NCBI RefSeq assembly: GCF_018861315.1
Contig: NZ_JAHLDL010000029.1
Location: 1 to 62,864 of the forward strand
Direction of reading: 5' to 3'
Source of the DNA: Clostridium bowmanii
GTDB taxonomy: Bacteria; Bacillota; Clostridia; Clostridiales; Clostridiaceae
DNA: 62,864 bases
Made by a program: the position numbers and the translations under genes. Positions 57,001 to 62,864 of this stretch are shown here, in pieces. The stretch's first letter is position 1. Every line of letters starts with the position of its first letter. Under the pieces are notes generated by a model that had not been told where the DNA came from, searched no databases, and saw only the letters and a program-made list of their open reading frames with translations.

Positions 57001-60000
57001 TTTATCAGATGCTTTGGATGTTACAGTAAATAGTCCATCATTGTCCGTAATTAAAACTCAAAGTCACGTTACTCTAGGCTCTGGCTTAGGACTGGACCCA
57101 TTTATAGTAAATGTTGGAGATATAGTAAGGTATCAGCTGGAAGCAACAAGTTCAGGAGCATCTCCTGCTTATAATGTGGTTCTAACAGATGTACTTGGTC
57201 CTTTTGAAGGGTTTGTGGGAATAGTAAGTGTTTCAGCAGGAATAGCAACTTACAACGTTCTCACCCGTACTGTTACCTGGACAATTAATATTATACCACC
57301 TGGCACTATTTACGCTATGCAATTTGATATACAAGTACTTCCAGGAGTTGCAGCCGGTGGCAGCAACACAGATGTTGCAACCTATATCTATGATAGTAAT
57401 ACAACAACTCCAATTGTAATTGGTCCTACAGATACAAATGAAGTAATTCAGACTTATCCTGGTATACAGATTGCAAAAATGTCTAATATAAACAATACTG
57501 TGGTAGGAAATGTGTTAACTTATACAGTTATGCTAACAGTTCCAAATGGTACGATAGCATATAATGTTCAACTTTCTGATATACTTCCTGTAGGCCAACA
57601 ATATAACAATAATGCCACCTTGGATGGTGTGCCTATAATCCCTGATTCTGTTATCGGGCAATTAATAACTTTCCCATTAATACCATTAGTAGATGCTACT
57701 TTAGAAACAGTTAATTTAATATATACTTTTGAATCCTTGATAGTTTCTGCTAATGTTGATCCTATAACATTAATTGACATTCAAATTAATACAAGTACTG
57801 TAAATTGGTTTATAGATCCTCAAACTCCAGCTGAACCTGAGATTGCAATGGCCCAGGTAAATGTTACTGATAGTATAATTGAAATAACTAAACTTCAGAG
57901 AAATGTAACAACAGGTGGAGGTTTTACACCTTCTAATATAATAGCAAATATAGGGGACGTAATAGAATATAGTCTTACTGTAACAAATACTGGGCTCAAC
58001 ACTGTTTATAATATAAATATTACAGATATATTATCAAATGCTTTAGCCTTTATTTCCCAAGTATCTGTTCCTATAGGAACTTTAGTTCATAGTGGTGCTG
58101 TCCTAGGAGGATTTGTTACCTGGTCGTTTAGTCCACTAGTTCCAGGGGATACTGTAACTGCTGTATTTTCGGTAAGCGTTTCAGCCCCAATAATACCAAC
58201 TATTGATAATTTTTCATCAGGAGCTTTTACACTTACACCTGAAAGTCCTATTCCTTTTAAAACAATAGATTCAAATGTAGTTATTATAGATGTGCTGTTA
58301 ATTACATTTGAAAAGACAGCTAGTCCTAGTGTGGCAGGCATAGGAAGCATAATAAATTATACTCTAACTGTAAATATTCCAAGCGGAATTACTGCCTACA
58401 ATTTGACTTTCACAGATGTTATACCTGCTGGGCAAAATTATGTACCATTAAGCTTTGGAGGAACACCTACACCACTAGGGGTACTCAACGCAACACCAAA
58501 TCAATTGATTTATACAGATAATTTAGCATCAAGGGTAGGACCTTTAACTCTGATTTATACCTTTAATACCACTGTAATCACCGGCACTATAGTGCCACCT
58601 TATACTGAAGTACAACAAAATATAGCTGATTTACAATGGGGTATAACACCTGAGGGTCCTCTTGGAACAGCAGCTGCTTTTGCAGATGTAACTATAAATT
58701 CACCTCATATTAATGCATTAAAAGAACAAAGGCTGGTACCATCAGGTATATTTACAACAGCTCCACTTTTAGGTATAGCTATTACTGATGTAGTTGAATA
58801 CAGAATAACACTTACAAATGATGGAGCAGCGGATGCATACAATGTAGTTACTACAGATGTTTTAGATGCTACTTTAACTTATCTTAGTTTAACAAGTGTA
58901 TCAGCAGGAGTAGTAACCCCTCCTCCACCAGGACCAGGTGGTACAGTTAATTGGACAATTAATCCTGGCCCAATTGTCCCAGGAGGATCTGAAATCCTTG
59001 TGTTCCAAGTTACAGTAAATGTAGGATATGCACCTGGTACACAAGTAATTGATCAATCTTCAACACTATATGATACCCTTGATACTAATCCTACAACATT
59101 AGGACCTGCATTGTCTAACCATGTAGCTTTTAACTACAATAATCCTGAGATTGTAAAAACAGTAGATAAAAATGCAGTATTTGCTTTCGATACAGTTAAT
59201 TACACCGTGGCAGTGACTATTCCTTTTGGTAATATTGCATATAATGTTCAGCTTACAGACACATTCCCACTAGAACAGACCTATAATGATTCTAGCTTAC
59301 AAGTGGATGGAGTTGACACCATACCACTATCAACAAGCCCACTAGTAACACCTTTTATAGATGTAATCGATGCTACTTTAGCTGCAGTAACTGTAATCTA
59401 TACATTTTCTGCAACGGTTGACAGCATAGCAGCAGGACCTCAACAGGCTCAGATAGATACTGCTACAGTTAGCTGGACATTAGATCCTGATGGTCTTATT
59501 CCAGGAACACCTCAAAGTAGTGATGCTACAGTGTATGTTACAGATAGCGATATTACTGTAGTAAAAACACAAAGTAATGATATAGGCGGACCATATGTTT
59601 TAGCTCCTATTTCAACCTCAGTAGGAAGTATAATTTACTATAAACTATCCGTTACAAACCCAGGCTCAAATACAATATTTAATGTAGTTGTTACCGATAT
59701 TGTAGACCCACTTCTACAAATAATTAGTGTTACTCATTCTGTTGGAGTTTCATTAGTAGTTGGAAACACATTAACTTGGGAAATAGTATCTATTCCAATT
59801 TCAACAACTTATGAAGCTATAGTAGAGGTGTTAGTTTTACCTGGTGGAGGATCCGGCAGTACAATACCAAACTTCTTTACTGCCGTATTTGATGCAGTAG
59901 CTCCACCACCAGAAATTGAATATGGACCAAGAACTTCAAACACTGTTTTAGCAAATTTACCTTCCCCTCAATTTAATAAATCCGTTTTAAGTAGCATCGT

Positions 60001-61732
60001 GGAGCTTGGTGAAGTTATAACTTATACTTTATCAGTAATTGTGCCAAATGGAACCATAGCCTATAATGTTATAGTTTCTGATACACTACCTGTTGGCCAG
60101 AATTATGAAGGCAACGCATTTATAGGAGGAAATCCTGTAGTACCAGTGCAAGTAGGGCAGCTTATAACATTTGAAGCACAAACAACTATTGATGCTACCG
60201 CTGGAGAGGTTACACTAAACTTTACCTTTGATGCAAGAGTAGTAACAGGAAATGTATTCCCTCCATATACAGAAATTCAGACTGATATTGCTAATATGAC
60301 TTATGCCATAAACCCACAAGGTACACCTGGTACTCCTTTATCAGATACTTTGGACATTACAGTAAATAGTCCATCATTAGATGTAGTAAAAAAACAACAA
60401 AATGTTACGCAAGGGACTTCGGCTGTTATAACACCAATAGAAGTAAATGTAGGCGATATAGTACGGTATACACTGGAGGCAACTAGTTCCGGAGCCTCCC
60501 CAGCTTATAATGTAGTTGTAACAGATGTGCTTGGACCTTTTGATGATTTCATTAGTATTTTCCAGACTTCAGCAGGTATTGCAACTTACGATATTCCTAC
60601 CCGTACTGTTACCTGGACTATTGATGTTATACCTCCTAATACTGTTTATTTTATGCAATTCGATGTAAAAGTACTTCCAGCTGTAGGGGCTGGAGGCAGC
60701 ACCACAGATATTGCATCATATATTTATGAAAGCAATACAACAACTCCAATAGAATTTGGTCCTACAGATACAAATGAAGTACAAAAAAATTATCCTAATA
60801 TACAAATTACAAAGACCCCGGATATAAGAAATGCAGTTGTAGGAAAAATCATAACCTATACTATTAATCTTACAATCCCAAATGGAACGCTAGCTTATAA
60901 TGTTCAGCTTTCAGATATAATTCCAGTTGGGCAGCAGTATAACAATAATGCCACATTAAATGGTTTGCCTGTAATTCCTGATTCTGTTAGTGGGCAATTA
61001 GTTAATTTCCCAGTAATCCCATTTCTAGATGCTACCAGCGGAGCAATAGTTTACATCTATACCTTTGAAACTCTAGTTATTTCTGCTATTGTTGACCCTG
61101 TAACATTAATTGACATTCAAATTAATACAAGTACTGTAAACTGGTTTATAGATCCCCAAACTCCAGCTGAACCCGAGAGTGCTACGGCAGAGGTCAATGT
61201 CACTGATAGTTCAATCAAAATTACTAAACTTCAGAGAAGTGTGTCTAAAGGAGAAAGCTTTACTGATATGGCTATATCTGGGTATGCAAATCAAACTGTA
61301 GAGTATAGCTTAACTGTTGAAAATACTGGAACTAACCCTGTTTATGATGTAGTAATTGTGGATAATTTATCAGATAACTTATCATTTGTCTCTGCTGTTT
61401 CTGTACCAATAGGAACCTTAATTCATAGCGGCGGTAGCACTAACGGTGTAGTTACGTGGGCCTTTAGCCCATTAAATCCAGGTGATTTGGTTACGGCTAT
61501 ATTTTCAGTAAGAATTCTTGCACAGTCCCAAGTTACAATTGAAAATTTAGCATCAGGAGACTTTGCAGTCAAACCTGAAGGCCCTGATCGTTTCCAAGCA
61601 ATAAATTCAAATGTTGTAATATTATTGGTTCTGCCAGTTCCATCTATACAAATTACAGGTTATTCATGTGCGACTATATTTACCAGATGTGCTAATGACA
61701 ATGTATATAAACCATGTAAAAAGAAACAATGA
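51068..61732 (+). CDS. giant DUF11-repeat protein, candidate spore-surface or appendage protein
   Basis: 3,554 residues. It starts MAINPNDFTLSISPNPISVV, with no signal peptide and no membrane segment. It ends ITGYSCATIFTRCANDNVYK before PCKKKQ, with no LPxTG motif or sorting tail. About 25 DUF11-like beta domains of roughly 139 residues follow one another. Four or five N-terminal ones are individual. From about residue 730 two kinds alternate: type A (GDxITYTLTVxxPxGTxAYNV, DTLPxGQxY) and type B (KxQRNVTTGG, VEYRITxTNxG, YNVVxTDVL, PPPPGPGGTVNW). Residues about 1299-3520 are two super-repeats of 1,113 residues. Cys is scarce and mostly near the ends. DUF11 domains often carry isopeptide crosslinks. 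Lack of export signals suggests mother-cell production and assembly on the spore; this is inference. Confidence 0.85.
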   Translation: MAINPNDFTLSISPNPISVVIGMTRNVNLSFSNTSPTERGYNLKSVLTLPDGVSYAGGLIPPTSIVDGPGGTLILTWINIKDLAPNEIGYILGVTLKADEFFRVSGLPVPFDIPIVSVYLEGIVDTLPRGNDDPGNVEITKNASANFIPLRYSLTKAAPGKMPKGAGLLIPVTSPLWPYQYTLTVMNNSLLASTVTLVDNLPNGVRYLGGLSVVGPDSLALSSPTVTIPSVGPGCQNFVTIDWGTVTLSPLSVNTIVFNSAIWDNYTAGCVENSGAKIPHMASLQNVSTLNGLSGPVQGIATTNAMDATIDKSASPSPVTDVNVTNDYTLTYRINQYDNVGNVIITDTISDGQTYNVGSASLTPVDPNPPRNIDGTTTLSWNLGTLTTGTTGSITFNTTTSTNYFSGLPVVAADGLSNDVIITGTNQTTLTPTPDSSSVSLEIIVSSITKELIGYFYKDGSPKTINVAAPGDGVEFKITYSATGIAAAQRAVEIDEYAPPNMGPLTALLPVTYGGTLGPGPFPLVTVAPNGLRWSLGTVPGNTLWTADFTIPVQNIDFVGTSNNLAKLAGINTDGFSYSRRDQVEVDFGQPNITFAKTAVGPDVNAIKSGETYTYSITIANPQNLEGNVTDAFEMDFTDVIPTGLTYTGTSSITGTGTYTAPLFIGQNVSMTILKLAPDESLILNYDVLVTALVVSGQSYINSASLPRPYSQPDRSYQFPGLPFTASTTLKALGLTMTKLISPPSAKIGDAVTYILQVTVPLGTTAYNVQVVDTFPIASQTYLGNATVDGNPVFPIVALGTVTFPTIPFVDATVAGVTIIYSFDVRVVNGTQVSPFIENQINNATVNWDLDNIGTPAVPFSTSAILQVRTPNLVGTKQQRNATTGGTFTSGNVNYGIGDIIEYRITLNNTGAEAAYNSVLTDVLNLLLSFVPGFITIPVGTTASFAPNTVTWNIPFLDTGNSITIVFGVTTLAGIGADGRITDRASFIYTTNDNGFEVSYGPTNTNTVTLIAPAVTISKIASIAEGEIGDDITYTITYTVPSGTIAYSPIVTDTLPVGQTYIGPATRKDTGGPIVPVVPGVVGLNITFPTDPDINATAGTRTLIYTFVARITSATHNPPFQETQTNTANINWGRTSVGNRVNRSSSVSITAKTPNITILKQQRNVTTGGSYTTSNISGIPTDVIYYRFTINSNGASPAFNIILSDILSSKISFISAISGPTAGIVTPPPPGPGGTLTWNIPQLNNGSNAVYEFQIAINSGTGAGDNIPDIATSTYDSNDVNPITYNQDSNQVVIDVPLIDFSKTSPTSVAAIGSTITYTLTVTIPSGVAVNNLSITDVIPAGQNYVPGTFAPIPPPPGSLIATPNQLIYTDNLPSRVGPLILIYTFDTIVVSGVTVPPYTQNQRNIADVQWDITPLGPSATVSDFHDIEIRTPHILSFKEQRNVTTGGSFTTAPLLGIATFDVVEYRITITNDGSGAAYNVVTTDILNPALTYLSLTSVSAGVVTPPPPGPGGTVNWTINPGPIVPGGSEILVFQVTVNAGYAPGTQVIDQTSTLFDTLDVNPTTLGPVLSNPVAFNFNNPEILKTVDKNAVFAFDTVNYTVAVTIPLGNIAYNVQITDTFPPEQTYNNLSLKVDGVDTIPLSTSPLVTPFINVIDATLAAVTVIYTFSATVNSIAASPQQAQIDTATVNWTLDPGGLIPGTPESSDATVYVTDSDITVLKTQSNDIGGPYVLTPISTSVGSIIYYKLSVTNPGSNTIFNVVVTDIVDQLLQIISVTHSVGASNVALNTVTWAIESIPTLTTYEAIVEVLVLPGGGSGSTIPNFFTAVFDAVAEPPEIEYGPRTSNTVLADLPSLEFSKSVLSSIVELGEVITYTLSVIVPNGTIAYNVIVSDTLPAGQNYADNASIGGTPVVPDQVGQLITFPTQTIIDATAGEVTLDFKFYARVVTGNPSPPYTQIQTDNANMNYAINPQGDPGTPLSDALDVTVNSPSLSVIKTQSHVTLGSGLGLDPFIVNVGDIVRYQLEATSSGASPAYNVVLTDVLGPFEGFVGIVSVSAGIATYNVLTRTVTWTINIIPPGTIYAMQFDIQVLPGVAAGGSNTDVATYIYDSNTTTPIVIGPTDTNEVIQTYPGIQIAKMSNINNTVVGNVLTYTVMLTVPNGTIAYNVQLSDILPVGQQYNNNATLDGVPIIPDSVIGQLITFPLIPLVDATLETVNLIYTFESLIVSANVDPITLIDIQINTSTVNWFIDPQTPAEPEIAMAQVNVTDSIIEITKLQRNVTTGGGFTPSNIIANIGDVIEYSLTVTNTGLNTVYNINITDILSNALAFISQVSVPIGTLVHSGAVLGGFVTWSFSPLVPGDTVTAVFSVSVSAPIIPTIDNFSSGAFTLTPESPIPFKTIDSNVVIIDVLLITFEKTASPSVAGIGSIINYTLTVNIPSGITAYNLTFTDVIPAGQNYVPLSFGGTPTPLGVLNATPNQLIYTDNLASRVGPLTLIYTFNTTVITGTIVPPYTEVQQNIADLQWGITPEGPLGTAAAFADVTINSPHINALKEQRLVPSGIFTTAPLLGIAITDVVEYRITLTNDGAADAYNVVTTDVLDATLTYLSLTSVSAGVVTPPPPGPGGTVNWTINPGPIVPGGSEILVFQVTVNVGYAPGTQVIDQSSTLYDTLDTNPTTLGPALSNHVAFNYNNPEIVKTVDKNAVFAFDTVNYTVAVTIPFGNIAYNVQLTDTFPLEQTYNDSSLQVDGVDTIPLSTSPLVTPFIDVIDATLAAVTVIYTFSATVDSIAAGPQQAQIDTATVSWTLDPDGLIPGTPQSSDATVYVTDSDITVVKTQSNDIGGPYVLAPISTSVGSIIYYKLSVTNPGSNTIFNVVVTDIVDPLLQIISVTHSVGVSLVVGNTLTWEIVSIPISTTYEAIVEVLVLPGGGSGSTIPNFFTAVFDAVAPPPEIEYGPRTSNTVLANLPSPQFNKSVLSSIVELGEVITYTLSVIVPNGTIAYNVIVSDTLPVGQNYEGNAFIGGNPVVPVQVGQLITFEAQTTIDATAGEVTLNFTFDARVVTGNVFPPYTEIQTDIANMTYAINPQGTPGTPLSDTLDITVNSPSLDVVKKQQNVTQGTSAVITPIEVNVGDIVRYTLEATSSGASPAYNVVVTDVLGPFDDFISIFQTSAGIATYDIPTRTVTWTIDVIPPNTVYFMQFDVKVLPAVGAGGSTTDIASYIYESNTTTPIEFGPTDTNEVQKNYPNIQITKTPDIRNAVVGKIITYTINLTIPNGTLAYNVQLSDIIPVGQQYNNNATLNGLPVIPDSVSGQLVNFPVIPFLDATSGAIVYIYTFETLVISAIVDPVTLIDIQINTSTVNWFIDPQTPAEPESATAEVNVTDSSIKITKLQRSVSKGESFTDMAISGYANQTVEYSLTVENTGTNPVYDVVIVDNLSDNLSFVSAVSVPIGTLIHSGGSTNGVVTWAFSPLNPGDLVTAIFSVRILAQSQVTIENLASGDFAVKPEGPDRFQAINSNVVILLVLPVPSIQITGYSCATIFTRCANDNVYKPCKKKQ
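54962..58300 (+). repeat. DUF11 super-repeat, copy 1 (four A-B domain pairs)
   Basis: Begins at the type A domain IDFSKTSPTS. Eight domains follow, ending SNVVIIDVLL. The same eight-domain series recurs 3,339 to 3,336 bases downstream. Locally the DNA is almost identical (for example 56212-56420 against 59548-59756), elsewhere clearly diverged. Confidence 0.85.
58301..61636 (+). repeat. DUF11 super-repeat, copy 2
   Basis: Begins ITFEKTASPS and ends NSNVVILLVL. It has one residue fewer than copy 1 near the EQRLVPSGIF segment, which changes the offset from 3,339 to 3,336. It is followed only by the short Cys-containing tail. Confidence 0.85.
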
Positions 61733-61790
61733 AAGTTTGACAAAATACTAATTTAATACTAAAAATTTGGTTTATATTTGTAAAAATATA

Positions 61791-61830
61791 AAAAGACTAG
61801 TTCGATTTATTAAGAACTAGTCTTTTTTAA
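61791..61830. terminator. bidirectional terminator between convergent DUF11 and DUF4489 genes
   Basis: AAAAGACTAGTTC pairs perfectly with GAACTAGTCTTTT over gatttattaa, with T runs on both strands. Confidence 0.9.
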
Positions 61831-61833
61831 CTT

Positions 61834-62313
61834 TTAAGCTGTTAGGGTAGCATCTACTGTATAGGTGCATCTTTTACATTCATATATATCACAATCACAT
61901 ATATCGGAATCATATACGAAAAATGTGAATAGCTCAGTACTTCCTCCTGAAAGTCTATTTATATATGACCATTGAGGGCCAACTGGTGTCTTATGAGTGT
62001 CATGGTTACACATCCTAAATACTTGGAAAGTAATATTTGTAGTTGAAAAACCTTCTGGGATAGCTATATTCAGTGTGAAATCAAGTTTTATTTTTGGATC
62101 ACACAAGCAAGAAGTGTTAACAGTAACAATAGCAACTGTAATTGGTGCACCTGCAGCACCTAGTACTAATGGGGGTTTTATCCTTGACGATAATGGGTTA
62201 CCACTTTTTAAAATTATTTTGCTTGAATTACTTGCACAATCGCTTTCGGAAAAATTATCTATCGGTAGACAAGTATAACTAGTACTTCTATATTTTCCTT
62301 TCTTTGAATTCAT
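61834..62313 (-). CDS. DUF4489-type Cys-containing protein, possible spore-surface protein
   Basis: 159 residues. A basic N-terminus (MNSKKGKYRS) without a signal peptide is followed by a beta-rich domain: PLVLGAAGAPITVAIVTVNTSCLCDPKIKLDFTLNI, then ITFQVFRMCNHD, PVGPQWSY, ELFTFFVYDSDICDCDIYECKRCTYTV. The CLCDPKIKL and FQVFRxC patterns match DUF4489 proteins as I know them from clostridia. Eight or more Cys residues suggest metal binding or crosslinking. AGGAGGATG lies 8 bases before the ATG. It converges on the DUF11 gene, and both lack export signals. Confidence 0.78.
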   Translation of the reverse strand: MNSKKGKYRSTSYTCLPIDNFSESDCASNSSKIILKSGNPLSSRIKPPLVLGAAGAPITVAIVTVNTSCLCDPKIKLDFTLNIAIPEGFSTTNITFQVFRMCNHDTHKTPVGPQWSYINRLSGGSTELFTFFVYDSDICDCDIYECKRCTYTVDATLTA

Positions 62314-62674
62314 AAATTAATCATCCTCCTAATCATATTCATAATAATGTAAGTAGATAAAATAAAGAATCCTTACAATACAATATATGTTTCATTTTTT
62401 TAATTGGTATTGAAAATAATCTGTAAATTTATTAAATTAGTAATGTAGTAATATCAAGGATTATAAAAGATTATAAAGAATAATATGCAGTGTGTCCATG
62501 AAATAAAAAATAACACAACCGTAATACAACACGAGCAATAAAATGCATAATTTTAAGTGAAAAGATATGTAAGTAAAAATAAAGAATATTTGGAGCGCTA
62601 GCACAACTTAAACGTAACAAGTCAACATGTTATGTTACATTCAAATCGAAAAAATTAAGGAATGAGCAATACAA

Positions 62675-62720
62675 GCAAAGTGAAAGTAACTCAATTGCTA
62701 TTGTGTTACTTTCACTTTGC
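62675..62720. repeat. 16-bp perfect stem-loop
   Basis: GCAAAGTGAAAGTAAC pairs perfectly with GTTACTTTCACTTTGC over a 14-base loop. There is no T tract on either side, so it is not a standard terminator. Confidence 0.75.
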
Positions 62721-62741
62721 TAATATAAACTTAATACAAGT

Positions 62742-62764
62742 ACCCCATATCTTGATATGGGGTT
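62742..62764. repeat. second perfect hairpin
   Basis: ACCCCATAT-cttg-ATATGGGGT, 22 bases after the previous stem-loop. The tail is TACTTCG, not a T run. Confidence 0.7.
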
Positions 62765-62864
62765 ACTTCGACATATATGAAGATTGCGAACTATCCGTTT
62801 GCAAGTACATATTGTATGATTATACTAATGTCCAAAAGAACTTATTAGCCAAGGTGAATTTTTG

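Larger units (their letters stand above)
62314..62864. other. right-end intergenic region with several hairpins
   Basis: No gene longer than a few codons was recognised. It contains GTAACA/TGTTAC (about 62613-62626 facing 62633-62638) and two large hairpins listed separately. The last 35 bases contain a short open frame (CPKELISQGEF) preceded by a stop, so it cannot be assigned a start. Confidence 0.5.

Noticed and set aside
53462-60000. Several minus-strand open frames of 60-90 codons within the DUF11 gene
   Set aside because: They mirror the biased codon pattern of the giant gene, have no ribosome binding sites and no recognisable family.
51068-61732. CRISPR array as an explanation for the periodic repeats at 51-62 kb
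   Set aside because: The periodicity is about 417 bases per domain inside one open frame, with no short identical repeats and spacers.
61997-62278. 93-codon + strand frame opposite the DUF4489 gene
   Set aside because: The minus-strand frame has a strong ribosome binding site, a terminator and a family match; the + frame has none.

Overview
The window is AT-rich and densely coded, with almost all genes on the + strand. Its content is that of an endospore-forming Clostridium in the broad sense: spoIIGA-sigE-sigG, an uninterrupted sigK, spoIVA, a T-box in front of alaS, an IscRSU-MnmA iron-sulfur/tRNA-thiolation operon, and the Firmicute order ftsA-ftsZ-spoIIGA-sigE-sigG-ymxH-nrdR-pgeF. I cannot name the species from sequence reading alone.

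Layout. (1) 1-7.4 kb is a mixed accessory stretch: the 5' end of a minus-strand gene at the left edge, a Gfo/Idh/MocA oxidoreductase, a small secreted Ig-like protein, an ornithine-racemase-like PLP enzyme, a PHP phosphatase, a cytochrome-b5-like protein, an AEC transporter and a class V aminotransferase. (2) 7.5-13 kb holds hisS (minus strand, with a leader hairpin), then divergent iscR-iscS-iscU-mnmA and a second IscU paralogue. (3) 13.3-27.2 kb holds a PRC-barrel/AI-2E transporter pair, T-box-alaS, ireB-ruvX-DUF1292-fur, typA, mltG-yrrM-U32 peptidase-udk and a class B PBP. (4) 27.2-37.2 kb is the sporulation and division block: sigK, aroE-pilT, ftsA-ftsZ, spoIIGA-sigE-sigG, ymxH, nrdR, pgeF. 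(5) 37.3-45 kb is a complete phosphate regulon: a PhoP/PhoR-type two-component pair, a Pho-box promoter, pstS-pstC-pstA-pstB-phoU and a second PstS-like lipoprotein. (6) 45.2-50.7 kb holds a DUF512 radical-SAM protein, der, gpsA, spoIVA and tRNA-Pro(GGG). (7) 51-62.3 kb is dominated by one 10.7-kb gene for a 3,554-residue DUF11-repeat protein without a recognisable signal peptide or anchor. It converges on a small Cys-containing DUF4489-type gene across a shared terminator.

The most unusual object is the giant DUF11 gene. Its last two thirds consist of two tandem super-repeats of about 1,113 residues. Each contains four alternating A-B domain pairs, and the two copies show patches of near-identical DNA set in much more diverged sequence, which looks like ongoing gene conversion. 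Lack of export signals, the DUF4489 neighbour and the nearby spoIVA suggest a spore-surface or appendage component made in the mother cell; this is inference. A second item is a family of four short palindromic intergenic elements (near 4.2, 12.3, 22.8 and 32.7 kb) sharing a right-arm core. Several start sites were moved downstream to ATG/TTG codons with properly spaced ribosome binding sites.
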